This document shows positions 25,736 to 34,088 of a stretch of 64,000 nucleotides of DNA, piece by piece. Origin of the DNA: Vannielia litorea (GTDB lineage Bacteria; Pseudomonadota; Alphaproteobacteria; Rhodobacterales; Rhodobacteraceae); NCBI RefSeq assembly GCF_019801175.1, contig NZ_JAHVJR010000001.1, positions 806,001-870,000 of the forward strand, in the 5' to 3' direction. Every line of letters begins with the position of its first letter. Within the stretch, counting starts at the first letter, position 1. Below the pieces are notes generated by a model that searched no databases, was not told the origin of the DNA, and saw only the letters and a list, made by a program, of their open reading frames with translations. Both the position numbers and the translations under genes were made by a program.

Positions 25736-26496
25736 TGCTGGATGGCGGGATGGACCCGGTTGGCGCGCTGGCGCTGCGGATGGGGGACAATGCGCTGATC
25801 CTCGGGCACCGGGTATCTGAGTGGTGCGGGCGGGCGCCGGTGCTGGAGGAGGATATCGCGCTGGCGAATATCGCGCTCGACCTCATCGGGCAGGCGCAGC
25901 TGTGGCTGGGGCTGGCGGGGGAGGCTGACGGGCGGAGCGCCGATGAGTTGGCGTTCCTGCGGGATGCCTGGGACTTTCGCTGCCTGTTGCTGGTGGAGCA
26001 GCCGAACGGGGATTTTGGGCGCACGGTGATGCGGCAGTTTCTGTTTGATGCATGGCATGTGGAGATGCTGCGGGGGCTGTGTGGGTCGCGTGAACCGCGG
26101 GTTTCGGAGATTGCGCAGAAGGCGGTGCGGGAGGTGGAGTATCACCTCGAGCGGTCCTCGGCGCAGGTGATCGCGCTGGGCGATGGCACCGAGGAAAGCC
26201 ACGGGCGGATGCAGGCGGCGCTCGATTGGCTCTGGCCCTGGGCCGGCGAGGCGCTGGTGGCTGATCCGGTGGATGTGGCGCTGGCGGAGGCCGGGGTTGC
26301 GCCCTCGGTGGAGGAGTTGCGGCCGGGCTGGGAGGCAACGCTGCGCGCCGTGCTGGGGGAGGCGACGCTGAACATCCCCGAGAGCGAGTTTGCCCATCGC
26401 GGCGGGAAGGACGGCAAGCGGCATTCAGAGGCGCTGGGGCATCTGCTGACCCAGATGCAATGGCTCCAGCGGGCCTATCCGGGGGCGGAGTGGTGA
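25735..26496 (+). CDS. paaC: Phenylacetyl-CoA epoxidase structural subunit PaaC
   Basis: 253-aa ferritin-like subunit, catalytically silent partner of PaaA needed for complex assembly. Seen: ALRMGDNALILGHRVSEWCGRAP, EEDIALANIALDLIGQAQLW, FDAWHVEMLRGL and the C-terminal HSEALGHLLTQMQWLQRAYPGAEW, a strongly conserved family ending. I start at ATG 25735 (one-base overlap with paaB); GTG 25732 is an equivalent alternative that adds one residue. The paaD start follows within a few bases. Confidence 0.96.
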   Translation: MLDGGMDPVGALALRMGDNALILGHRVSEWCGRAPVLEEDIALANIALDLIGQAQLWLGLAGEADGRSADELAFLRDAWDFRCLLLVEQPNGDFGRTVMRQFLFDAWHVEMLRGLCGSREPRVSEIAQKAVREVEYHLERSSAQVIALGDGTEESHGRMQAALDWLWPWAGEALVADPVDVALAEAGVAPSVEELRPGWEATLRAVLGEATLNIPESEFAHRGGKDGKRHSEALGHLLTQMQWLQRAYPGAEW

Positions 26497-26498
26497 GC

Positions 26499-26966
26499 AT
26501 GGCCGAGGTGCGGCTGTCGGAGGCGGAGGTCTGGGAGGTGCTGGGCGGCGTGCCGGACCCGGAGATTCCGGTGATCTCTCTTGTCGATCTCGGGGTGATC
26601 CGGGGCGTGGGCTACGAGGGCGATACGCTCATAGTGACCGTGACGCCGACCTACTCGGGCTGCCCGGCGACGGCGGTGATCAACATGGATATCGAGGCGG
26701 CCTTGCGGGCGGCGGGGGTGGCGCAGCTGGAGCTGCGTCGCCAGCTCGCCCCGCCGTGGACGACCAATTGGCTCAGTGCCGAGGGGCGGGCGAAGCTGGA
26801 GGCCTATGGCATCGCGCCGCCGCAACCTGTGGGCGGGCCGGAGCGGTGCCCGCGCTGTGCGAGCGGGAACCTCCACAAGATCAGCCAGTTCGGCTCGACG
26901 CCCTGCAAGGCGCAATGGCGCTGCGGCGACTGCCTCGAACCTTTCGACCACTTCAAGTGCATCTGA
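26499..26966 (+). CDS. paaD: Phenylacetate degradation protein PaaD (MIP18-type, Fe-S maturation)
   Basis: 155 aa. An N-terminal MIP18/DUF59 domain (WEVLGGVPDPEIPVISLVDLGVI, then TPTYSGCPAT with the conserved Cys) is followed by a C-terminal zinc-ribbon-like part with CPRC and CGDC pairs. PaaD is required for epoxidase activity, probably in iron or Fe-S cluster delivery to PaaE or PaaA. Start ATG 26499; GTG 26493, overlapping the paaC stop, is also possible. paaE begins 13 bp downstream. Confidence 0.95.
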   Translation: MAEVRLSEAEVWEVLGGVPDPEIPVISLVDLGVIRGVGYEGDTLIVTVTPTYSGCPATAVINMDIEAALRAAGVAQLELRRQLAPPWTTNWLSAEGRAKLEAYGIAPPQPVGGPERCPRCASGNLHKISQFGSTPCKAQWRCGDCLEPFDHFKCI

Positions 26967-26979
26967 AAGGGCATCCGAC

Positions 26980-28038
26980 ATGGCCCAATTTCTCCCCCTG
27001 ACCGTGACCGACGTGCGGCCCACCACCCGCGAGGCGGTGGTGGTGACGCTTCAGCCCGACGACCCGGAGGCCTTTGCCTTCACCCAAGGCCAATATCTGA
27101 CCTTCCGGCAGGAGATCGACGGCACCGAGATCCGGCGCAGTTATTCGATCTGCTGCGGCGTGGGCGAGGGGTTGCAGGTGGGGATCAAGCGGGTCGAGGG
27201 CGGCGCGTTTTCATCCTGGGCGAATGACAATCTGAAGCCGGGTATGCGACTGGAGGCTATGCCGCCCTCGGGGCGGTTCTTCGTGACGCTGGGCGAGGCG
27301 CCCAAGCATTACCTCGCCTTCGCGGGTGGCTCGGGGATCACCCCCGTTTTGTCGCTCATCCGCACCACGCTGGCCGCCGAACCGCAGAGCCGCTTCACGC
27401 TGGTCTATGCCAACCGGGCGGCGGCGACGGTGATGTTCCGCGAGGAGCTGGAAGACCTGAAGAACCGGCACATGGGGCGGTTCCGGGTGATCCATGTGCT
27501 GGAGCATGATGGGCAGGAGGTGCCGCTGTTTTCGGGCCGGGTGGACGGCGAGAAGGTGGCGGCGCTGTTCGGCGGCTTGATCGAGCCGGAGGGGGTGGAC
27601 GTGGCTTTCATCTGCGGGCCGGAGCCGATGATGCTGGCGATCTCGGAGGCGTTGAAGGCCGCGGGGCTTTCGGGCGATCAGATCAGGTTCGAGCTGTTCA
27701 AATCCGACCAGCCGGGGCGGTTGCCGCAACGGGTGGTGGCGGCGCTGGCAGAGGGGGCCAAAGGCGCGGAGGCGAAGGTAACGCTGGACGGCGTGACGCG
27801 GACGCTGACGGTGGAGCCGGGGCAGACGGTGCTGGAGGCGGGATTGGCAGCCTCGATGGAGGTGCCGTTCTCCTGCCGCGCGGGGGTGTGCTCCACCTGC
27901 CGCTGCCGGGTGCTGGAGGGCGAGGTGGAGATGGCGGCGAACTACGCGCTGGAGGATGACGAGGTGGCGAAGGGCTATGTGCTGAGCTGCCAGAGCCATG
28001 TGATCTCGGAGCGGGTGGTGGTGAGCTACGACGAGTAG
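26980..28038 (+). CDS. paaE: Phenylacetyl-CoA epoxidase reductase PaaE
   Basis: 352-aa NADPH-dependent reductase feeding electrons to the PaaA di-iron centre. Order: FAD-binding beta-barrel with RRSYSICCG, NAD(P)-binding domain with FAGGSGITPVLSLI and FICGPEPMM, then a C-terminal plant-type [2Fe-2S] ferredoxin domain with CRAGVCSTCRC and the distal Cys in LSCQSHV. All four cluster cysteines are present. Start ATG 26980. Last gene of the paaJA-VOC-BCDE run; no paaG, paaZ, paaH or paaK is in the window, so the rest of the pathway must be elsewhere. Confidence 0.96.
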   Translation: MAQFLPLTVTDVRPTTREAVVVTLQPDDPEAFAFTQGQYLTFRQEIDGTEIRRSYSICCGVGEGLQVGIKRVEGGAFSSWANDNLKPGMRLEAMPPSGRFFVTLGEAPKHYLAFAGGSGITPVLSLIRTTLAAEPQSRFTLVYANRAAATVMFREELEDLKNRHMGRFRVIHVLEHDGQEVPLFSGRVDGEKVAALFGGLIEPEGVDVAFICGPEPMMLAISEALKAAGLSGDQIRFELFKSDQPGRLPQRVVAALAEGAKGAEAKVTLDGVTRTLTVEPGQTVLEAGLAASMEVPFSCRAGVCSTCRCRVLEGEVEMAANYALEDDEVAKGYVLSCQSHVISERVVVSYDE

Positions 28039-28061
28039 GGGCGGGTGAGGGTGCGGCATGA

Positions 28062-28188
28062 GGCCAGCGCCCGCACCGCGCGGGGCGCCTCTCATCCCAC
28101 GGTGGCATCAATGCTGCGCGCGTCGGTTTCGTTTAGCGCAATCTCACCGAAGCGCCCGCCCCGTGGCGGGGCGGTGCGGGCGCTGGCC
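28062..28188 (-). repeat. Dispersed palindromic intergenic element, copy 5 (diverged)
   Basis: Perfect 18-bp arms GGCCAGCGCCCGCACCGC (28062-28079) and complement (28171-28188), inner stem CCGCCCCG/CGGGGCGG (28156-28174), and the shared core CACCGAAGCGCC (28145-28156). Aligned in reverse to copy 1, both arms differ from it at the same paired positions. The element lies just after paaE and before the ceramidase gene, and might also serve as a transcription-end structure. Confidence 0.65.
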
Positions 28189-28253
28189 GGCGGTGCCGGC
28201 CGGGTACTCCATCGAGGCGTGGAATCTGCCCAAAGGCAGGGTAGGCTCTCCCG

Positions 28254-28922
28254 ATGAACTGGACCGCCCAGATCGATGGCTATTGTGAGCGGCTCTCCCC
28301 GGCGTTCTGGGCGGAGCCGATCAATGCTGTCACCAACGCGGCCTTTTTGGTGGCGGCGCTGGTGGCCTTTCTCCATGCGCGGCGGATCGGGCAGGCGCGG
28401 GGGCCGGTGCTGGTGCTCTGCCTGCTGCTCGCGGCCATCGGGCTCGGCTCCTTTGCCTTTCATACCTTCGCCACGCGCTGGGCGGCGCTGGCCGATGTGG
28501 CGCCGATCCAGCTCTTCTCGCTGGTGGCGCTCGGGGCCGGGGTGCATCGGTTCACCGGGGCGCGCTGGCGAAGGACGGCGCTGCTGGTGCCCATGGTGCT
28601 GGCGCTGCTGATCGCTGCCATATGGGGGTTTGCGCAAGTCGCCCCGCCCGCGCTGCGGGGCGCGGTGGGCTATGCGCCTGCGTTCCTGTCACTCTGGGGC
28701 TTTGCGGTGCTGCTTGCGGTGCAGGGCAGCCCGCTCGCACGGACGATGGCGGTGGCGGCGCTGGTGTTTACCCTGTCGCTCACCGCGCGGACGCTGGACC
28801 TGCCGTTCTGTGACGCGATCCCGCTTGGCACTCATTGGCTCTGGCACCTGCTGAACGCGGTCACGCTGGCGCTGGTGATCCGTGTGCTGGCCGGGCAGGG
28901 GGCGATTATCCGCCGCAGATAG
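28254..28922 (+). CDS. Ceramidase-family (CREST superfamily) membrane protein
   Basis: 222-aa inner-membrane protein with about seven TM helices and the hydrolase signature of alkaline ceramidase relatives: YCERLSPAFWAEPINAVTNAAF at the N-terminus, GSFAFHTFATRWAALADVAPI (His and Asp) and the C-terminal GTHWLWHLLNA (two His), which together form a zinc site in the CREST superfamily. Bacterial members hydrolyse amide-linked lipids or have unknown substrates. Start ATG 28254 lies a few bases after a purine-poor leader without a strong Shine-Dalgarno. It is the only gene between copy 5 and the converging cytochrome peroxidase. Confidence 0.83.
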   Translation: MNWTAQIDGYCERLSPAFWAEPINAVTNAAFLVAALVAFLHARRIGQARGPVLVLCLLLAAIGLGSFAFHTFATRWAALADVAPIQLFSLVALGAGVHRFTGARWRRTALLVPMVLALLIAAIWGFAQVAPPALRGAVGYAPAFLSLWGFAVLLAVQGSPLARTMAVAALVFTLSLTARTLDLPFCDAIPLGTHWLWHLLNAVTLALVIRVLAGQGAIIRRR

Positions 28923-28945
28923 GGGCGGCGGGCGGATGGCCCACC

Positions 28946-30259
28946 CTACTTGTCGACCGGGAGCCCGCTGGGCACGGCATCCGGCACGCCGAGGCGGCCG
29001 TCGATGGCGGGTTGGTCGGTGAGGCTTTCGAGAAAGGCCATGAGCAGCGCCACATCGGCATCGCTCAGGGGCCGGTCCTCCACCACGATGGCAGCCTCCA
29101 GCGCGGCGCGGTCGGCGGCGTCGGAGAGGGGGCCCAATGCTTCATGCTCCAGCGCGGCGAGCCGGGCGGGCGTGCCATCATAGGCGGCGAGCGCGGCGCG
29201 GGGGGCGGCGTGGGCGCGCAGGAAGGCCTCCAGATCGGCATAGGCGCCGGAGTGGCCATAGGGCGCGGTGGCGGTGACGTTGCGCAGGGAGGGCGTGCGG
29301 AAGGCGTAGGCATCTGCCGGGTCGCCGGTGACGCCCATGCGGCCCACGTCGCGGTGGTGGGTCTCGAAGGCGAGGCGCTTGCCGGGGCCGATCTGCGGCA
29401 CGCCCATGGCGTGAAAGCCGTGGTCGGTTTGCAGGGCGCCGGCGTGGCAGCCGGAGCAGCCTGCCGTGCCATAGAAGAGCTGCGCGCCCGCGAGCGCCTC
29501 TGCCGAAAGCGCGGCCTCATCACCGCGCAGGAAGGCATCGAAGGGCGCGGCATCGGCCCGCCATTCGAAGGCCATGAAGGCGGCGATGGCGTTGGAGATA
29601 TCGGTAAAATGCAGCGGGCGGCCTGCGGCGACCTCGGGATAGACCGCCTCGAACCGCTGCTGGTAGTCGCCCGCGCCTTCGACGCGGCGCGCGATGATAT
29701 CCCACGCGCCGCCGGGCCCGGTGATCCGGCCCGAGCGGGTGGCCTTTGAGATGTCATTCTCGCGAACGTGGCCTGCCATCTCGTCGGCGGAGAGCACGGG
29801 GAACATGGTTTGCGCCGAGAGGATGCCGGAAAAGCCGACCTCCATGTCTTCGCCCATCGGGGTGCGGAAGCCGGATTTGCGGCTCGGGTCCACCTCGATC
29901 CGGCCATCGTGGAAGAGCACGGTGAACTGGTGCGCGCCGAGGTTGAAGAGGGCGGGCGCGTTGCGGGGGATGAACTCGTCGGGGTAATTCGCCGGGTCCG
30001 CCACGCGGTCAGGTCCGAGGCCTGCGCCGCCCTCACCCATGCCGAGGGAGAGGCCGTCGGAGGTGGCGAAGCGCGGGTGGTGGCAGGTGGCGCAGGCGAT
30101 GTTGCGGTTGCCCGAGAGGATGGGGTCGTAGAAGAGCAGTTGGCCGAGCGCGGCTTCGGCCTCGTTCACTGCGATGAAATCGGCATCGGTCAGGGGCGCG
30201 GGGAACTCCTGCGCGAAGGCGGGCGCGGCGAGCAGCAGGGCGAGCGCGAGGCTACGCAT
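28946..30259 (-). CDS. Di-heme cytochrome c peroxidase family protein
   Basis: 437-aa secreted protein of the bacterial CcpA/MauG family that reduces H2O2 in the periplasm or oxidises a partner. Signal peptide 1-16 (LALALLLAAPAFA). Two heme-binding motifs: CATCH at 56-60 and CSGCH at 268-272. The region between resembles the family, with NAPALFNLGAHQFTVLFHDGR and GDYQQRFEAVYPE. The terminal part has FRTPSLRNVTATAPYGHSGAY. Its start overlaps the upstream DUF6151 gene by 8 bp, so the two form an operon. Confidence 0.92.
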   Translation of the reverse strand: MRSLALALLLAAPAFAQEFPAPLTDADFIAVNEAEAALGQLLFYDPILSGNRNIACATCHHPRFATSDGLSLGMGEGGAGLGPDRVADPANYPDEFIPRNAPALFNLGAHQFTVLFHDGRIEVDPSRKSGFRTPMGEDMEVGFSGILSAQTMFPVLSADEMAGHVRENDISKATRSGRITGPGGAWDIIARRVEGAGDYQQRFEAVYPEVAAGRPLHFTDISNAIAAFMAFEWRADAAPFDAFLRGDEAALSAEALAGAQLFYGTAGCSGCHAGALQTDHGFHAMGVPQIGPGKRLAFETHHRDVGRMGVTGDPADAYAFRTPSLRNVTATAPYGHSGAYADLEAFLRAHAAPRAALAAYDGTPARLAALEHEALGPLSDAADRAALEAAIVVEDRPLSDADVALLMAFLESLTDQPAIDGRLGVPDAVPSGLPVDK

Positions 30260-30842
30260 AGGCCTTGGCCTTCTCCTCGAGCGAGATCACCCGGGGCTCC
30301 GCCAGCGGCGCCCCGCCGGGAAAGAGCGGGTGGCGCTTGTGCGCGCCTTTCAGCCAGCCGCCGAACATGATGCGCCCGATGGAGAGGAAGACGCCGAAGG
30401 TGGAGCCGGAGGTGGGCGGCAGCCCCTCGGGCAGGGGGCGCTCCTTGGGCACGTTCACCCGCGCCTTCACCGGGCCGAGGGCGTCCGGGTTCGCGATGCC
30501 GTGGGTGATTGCCCCGAAGAACGGGTAGCGCGGGCCGGGGCCGGTGTTGCCCAGCGGCGTGTTGCAGCAGGCGGTGTACCAGCGGGCGAGGCCATTGGGG
30601 CTGAGACGGAGAGCCGCGATGTGCTCCTTGCCTTGGGTGATCGAGAGCCGGTCGCAGCGGAACTGGATGATATCGGTGCCGTCCGCGGGGCCGAGAATGT
30701 CATCGCGCCCCAGCACACGGGCGAAGGCGCGGCAGGAGTTGCAGTGGCAGATTACCCGGTTGCCCTGCGGCGGCGCGGGGCGGGCAGTGATGGCAAGCTT
30801 CACCTTGCCGCAATCGCAGGTGAGCGTGATGGGGTCGGGCAT
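30252..30842 (-). CDS. DUF6151 family cysteine-rich protein
   Basis: 196 aa; recognisable as the DUF6151 family, related in style to the GFA/Mss4 zinc fold. Cys residues occur in TCDCGKVKL, ICHCNSCRAF and YTACCNTPLG, a pattern of metal-binding pairs. The C-terminal half (KARVNVPKERPLPEGLP, GRIMFGGWLKGAHKRHPLF) is family-specific. Function unknown. Start ATG 30842. It overlaps the di-heme peroxidase start by 8 bp; co-transcription suggests a shared role in redox or metal stress, an inference from context alone. Confidence 0.8.
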   Translation of the reverse strand: MPDPITLTCDCGKVKLAITARPAPPQGNRVICHCNSCRAFARVLGRDDILGPADGTDIIQFRCDRLSITQGKEHIAALRLSPNGLARWYTACCNTPLGNTGPGPRYPFFGAITHGIANPDALGPVKARVNVPKERPLPEGLPPTSGSTFGVFLSIGRIMFGGWLKGAHKRHPLFPGGAPLAEPRVISLEEKAKAYA

Positions 30843-30988
30843 GGGTGGTCTCCTCCGGGGCGGAGGTTAGGGCAGGTGGGGCGGAGGGGGAAGGGGTGCT
30901 CCGGCGCATGGTGGTAACGGGTGCAGGGGAGAACATAGGGAACTCGCAGCGCAGGTGACCGCTTTGAGCCCAATCCAACCTAGCTATG

Positions 30989-31264
30989 CTAAAGGGTTTG
31001 TGCTTCGTACTCGTCGCGCACATCGTCATCGACCAAAACACCCCTATTGCCTCCGTAGAGCCTATCGTTTTGATCTTTGCGGGGCCCGGAGATCCAATAG
31101 AAATCACCGGTTTCGGTTTCGAAGTAGTTTGCTTTGAAACCGGCACCTTTAAGGCTCTGGAAGCGAAGACCTTTGTAGTAAAGGGTCTTGCCCGATTTTG
31201 AGAAGTAAACGCGTCCGATCACGGCATGTCCCTCAAGACCTTCGGACTTGGCTTCAATGTACAT
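30989..31264 (-). CDS. Small conserved hypothetical protein, AT-richer region
   Basis: 91 aa: MYIEAKSEGLEGHAVIGRVY, FSKSGKTLYYKGLRFQSLKG, then GFKANYFETETGDFYWISGP and an acidic tail. I recall this as a widespread orphan family of small beta-rich proteins starting MYIE, sometimes misannotated in databases as a metabolic enzyme; no function is known to me. Starts at 31348 (119 aa) and 31408 (139 aa) are open, and none has a convincing Shine-Dalgarno. Base composition of 30950-31650 is clearly lower in GC than neighbours, suggesting transfer. Confidence 0.6.
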   Translation of the reverse strand: MYIEAKSEGLEGHAVIGRVYFSKSGKTLYYKGLRFQSLKGAGFKANYFETETGDFYWISGPRKDQNDRLYGGNRGVLVDDDVRDEYEAQTL

Positions 31265-31678
31265 AATTCGCGAGCGAGACAGCCGGAACTCCTCCGGTAG
31301 TGTCGCATCCTGATCGAGTTTCTTTCTCCAATGATCGGCGTGTCGCATTGAGGCGCTCGATTTCTTGATTGCTGTCGCTGCACTGATACCAACAAAGCTG
31401 AAAGTCATCAAAGTCCGCTCAGCCGACCGCCATCGCTGCCAACTCCCGAGCTCGTTGTCGGACACTGCTGTTCGCCATGAAGCTGCGCCTGAATCGCGTT
31501 CGGCCACACGCGGCGTCGTTTGCTTACAGTAGCCGTGGTGAGGCCCTGCATGTCGATCCACCGGAAAAGCCCCCCATCCCAAAAGTGATTCGAAAATCCC
31601 TTCCCATGCGAATCACCTTGCGTTACGGTGGTCTCAGACCCGGAAAACCGGGCGACACGAGGCAGATCAGGCAGTCTG
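31265..31678. other. 414-bp gene-free, AT-richer stretch upstream of ftsW
   Basis: No supported gene, apart from a possible N-terminal extension of the preceding small gene as far as 31408. A small hairpin CCCGG-AAAA-CCGGG lies at 31639-31652, 27 bp before ftsW. The region must contain the promoter that opens the dcw cluster, but I see no clear -35/-10 pair. Confidence 0.4.
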
Positions 31679-32845
31679 ATGACAGAGATGGTTTTTGGCA
31701 CGGCCCCCGTCCGCACGGGCGAGCCGGTGCTTCCCCGATGGTGGCGGACGATCGACAAGTGGTCGATGTCCTGCATTCTGCTGCTCTTCGGCGTGGGGTT
31801 GCTGCTGGGCCTTGCGGCCTCGCCGCCGCTGGCTGCCCGCAACGGGCTGGACCCGTTCTATTACGTGCAGCGGCAGGCCTTCTTCGGTGGACTCTCGCTC
31901 GTGGTGATGTTCGCCTTCTCGATGATGAACCCGAGTCTCGTGCGCCGCCTTGCGGTGCTGGGCTTCTTCGTTTCCTTCGTGGCGCTCCTGCTGCTGCCGG
32001 TCTTCGGCACCGACTTCGGCAAGGGCGCGACCCGGTGGTTCTCGCTCGGGTTTGCCTCGGTGCAGCCTTCGGAGTTCCTCAAGCCCGGCTTCGTGGTGCT
32101 CGCGGCATGGCTGATGGCCGCCTCGCAGCAGGTGGCGGGGCCTCCGGGCAAGTCTTTCTCCTTCATTCTCGCGGTCGTCATCGTGATGCTGCTCGCGCTG
32201 CAGCCCGACTTTGGCCAGGCCTGCCTGATCCTCTTTGCATGGGCGGTGATGTACTTCGTCGCCGGTGCGCCGATCACCATCCTCGTCGTGGTGGCGGGGC
32301 TCGTGGTGGTGGGCGGCCTCACGGCCTATGAAGGCTCCGAGCACTTTGCCCGCCGGATCGACGGCTTTTTGAACCCCGATCTCGACCCGCGCACCCAGCT
32401 TGGCTACGCCACCAATGCGATCCGCGAAGGCGGGTTCTTTGGCGTCGGCGTGGGTGAGGGGCAGGTTAAATGGTCGCTCCCCGATGCGCATACAGACTTC
32501 ATCATCGCGGTGGCGGCGGAGGAATACGGGCTGGTGCTCGTGCTCGCCATCATCCTGCTCTACGCCACCATCGTCGTGCGCTCGCTGCTGCGGCTGATGC
32601 GTGAGCGCGACCCGTTCATCCGGCTGGCGGGCACCGGGCTGGCCTGCATCTTCGGCGTGCAGGCGATGATCAACATGGGGGTGGCCGTGCGGCTGCTGCC
32701 TGCCAAGGGCATGACCCTGCCTTTCGTCTCCTACGGCGGCTCGTCGATGATTGCGGGCGGTATCCTCGTGGGGATGCTGCTGGCCTTCACCCGCACGCGC
32801 CCGCAGGGACAGATCGGCGACATTCTGCTGCGGAGGCATCCGTGA
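31679..32845 (+). CDS. ftsW: Cell-division SEDS glycosyltransferase FtsW
   Basis: 388-aa polytopic inner-membrane protein (about ten TM helices) that polymerises septal glycan together with FtsI. SEDS hallmarks: GATRWFSLGFASVQPSEFLKP, LALQPDFGQACL, the periplasmic loop with GYATNAIREGGFFGVGVGEG, the catalytic-loop region PDAHTDFIIAVAAEEYG, and the C-terminal KGMTLPFVSYGGSSMIA. Start ATG 31679. First gene of the mur/fts run in this window; murG follows after 76 bp. Confidence 0.96.
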   Translation: MTEMVFGTAPVRTGEPVLPRWWRTIDKWSMSCILLLFGVGLLLGLAASPPLAARNGLDPFYYVQRQAFFGGLSLVVMFAFSMMNPSLVRRLAVLGFFVSFVALLLLPVFGTDFGKGATRWFSLGFASVQPSEFLKPGFVVLAAWLMAASQQVAGPPGKSFSFILAVVIVMLLALQPDFGQACLILFAWAVMYFVAGAPITILVVVAGLVVVGGLTAYEGSEHFARRIDGFLNPDLDPRTQLGYATNAIREGGFFGVGVGEGQVKWSLPDAHTDFIIAVAAEEYGLVLVLAIILLYATIVVRSLLRLMRERDPFIRLAGTGLACIFGVQAMINMGVAVRLLPAKGMTLPFVSYGGSSMIAGGILVGMLLAFTRTRPQGQIGDILLRRHP

Positions 32846-32859
32846 CGCGCGACCTGCTT

Positions 32860-32881
32860 CATTTTCTTGCTGAAAATACTC
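32860..32881 (+). repeat. 22-bp dispersed box, copy 4
   Basis: CATTTTCTTGCT followed by GAAAATACTC, between ftsW and murG. It is placed inside an apparently continuous dcw operon, so it is unlikely to be a strong terminator. Confidence 0.65.
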
Positions 32882-32921
32882 AATCCCCCGGCCGCACCCC
32901 TCGGAACGCCGGAGCAGACAC

Positions 32922-34052
32922 ATGACGCAGCCTCTTCTCATCATCGCCGCCGGTGGCACCGGTGGGCACATGTTTCCGGCGCAGGCGCTGGCCGAGGCGA
33001 TGCTGGCGCGCGGCTGGCGGGTGAAGCTTTCGACCGATGCGCGGGGCGCGCGCTACACCGGCGCCTTCCCCGAGGCGGTGGAGATCGAGGTGCGCGCCTC
33101 GGCCACCTTTGCGCGGGGCGGGGCGCTGGCCAAGCTGGCGGTGCCTTTCCGGATCGCGGGCGGCACGATCTCTTCGGTGATCCGGATGCTGCGCGACAAG
33201 CCTGCGGTGGTGGTGGGCTTTGGTGGCTACCCCTCGATCCCGGCGCTGGCGGCCGCGACGATCCTGAAGCGCCCGCGCGCGATCCATGAGCAGAACGGCG
33301 TGCTGGGCCGGGTGAACGAGATCTTTGCCAAGCGCGTCCATGCGATTGCCTGCGGCACATGGCCCACGGAATTGCCCGAGGGCGTGCAGGGCCATGACAT
33401 CGGAAACCCGGTGCGCGCGGCGATCCTTGCCCGCGCCGGGGCGCCCTACATTCCGCCGGGCGATTACCCGCTGTCGCTGCTCGTGATGGGCGGCAGCCAG
33501 GGCGCGCGGATCCTCTCCGATGTTGTCCCTGCCGCGATTGCTGCGCTGCCCGAACAGTACCGCCAGCACATCCGCGTGTCGCATCAGGCGCGGCCCGAGG
33601 ATGAGGCGCGGGTCGTCAGCTTTTACGAGCAGGCGGGTATTGATGCGACGGTGCAGCCCTTCTTTGCCGACGTGCCCGAGCGGATGGCCGAGGCGCAGCT
33701 GGTGATCACCCGGGCGGGCGCCTCCACCGTGGCCGACCTCTCGGTGATCGGGCGCCCCTCGATCCTCGTGCCGCTGGCGGCGGCGATCCGCGATGAGCAG
33801 ACGGCCAATGCCCGCGGGCTGGTTGACGCGGGAGCAGCCATCCTCGTGCCCGAGAAACGGCTTGACCCCGAAAGCCTCGCAGAGCAAATCCAGACAATTC
33901 TCGACTTCCCCGAGGGCGCGACGCAGATGGCGCATGCGGCGCTGGCCACCGGCAAACCGGATGCCACGCAGCGTCTGGTGGAGCTGGTCGAGGGGCTGGC
34001 AGGCAACGAGATGGCGGCGAAATCGACCGGAGAAAACTTCGGCGAGCAGTGA
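32922..34052 (+). CDS. murG: UDP-GlcNAc:lipid I N-acetylglucosaminyltransferase
   Basis: 376-aa peripheral membrane GT-B enzyme that converts lipid I to lipid II. N-terminal AAGGTGGHMFPAQALAE binds the acceptor. Further motifs: GFGGYPSIPAL, AIHEQNGVLGRVN, the second Rossmann start LLVMGGSQGARIL, and the donor-site segment VITRAGASTVADLSVIGRPSILVPL. Start ATG 32922. Complete. Lies in the order ftsW-murG-murC. Confidence 0.97.
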   Translation: MTQPLLIIAAGGTGGHMFPAQALAEAMLARGWRVKLSTDARGARYTGAFPEAVEIEVRASATFARGGALAKLAVPFRIAGGTISSVIRMLRDKPAVVVGFGGYPSIPALAAATILKRPRAIHEQNGVLGRVNEIFAKRVHAIACGTWPTELPEGVQGHDIGNPVRAAILARAGAPYIPPGDYPLSLLVMGGSQGARILSDVVPAAIAALPEQYRQHIRVSHQARPEDEARVVSFYEQAGIDATVQPFFADVPERMAEAQLVITRAGASTVADLSVIGRPSILVPLAAAIRDEQTANARGLVDAGAAILVPEKRLDPESLAEQIQTILDFPEGATQMAHAALATGKPDATQRLVELVEGLAGNEMAAKSTGENFGEQ

Positions 34053-34088
34053 GTAGAGTGAGGCAGTGACATGGACGGAAGCAATATC

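Noticed and set aside
28062..28188. Region after paaE as an ordinary terminator
   Set aside because: The arms are 90 bp apart and the core matches the dispersed element in reverse; a terminator would have a short loop and T-run.
31348..31582. Long N-terminal extension of the small gene at 30989
   Set aside because: The upstream part has no Shine-Dalgarno and does not resemble the conserved part; the short start at MYIE agrees with how I recall the family, though 31348 or 31408 cannot be excluded.
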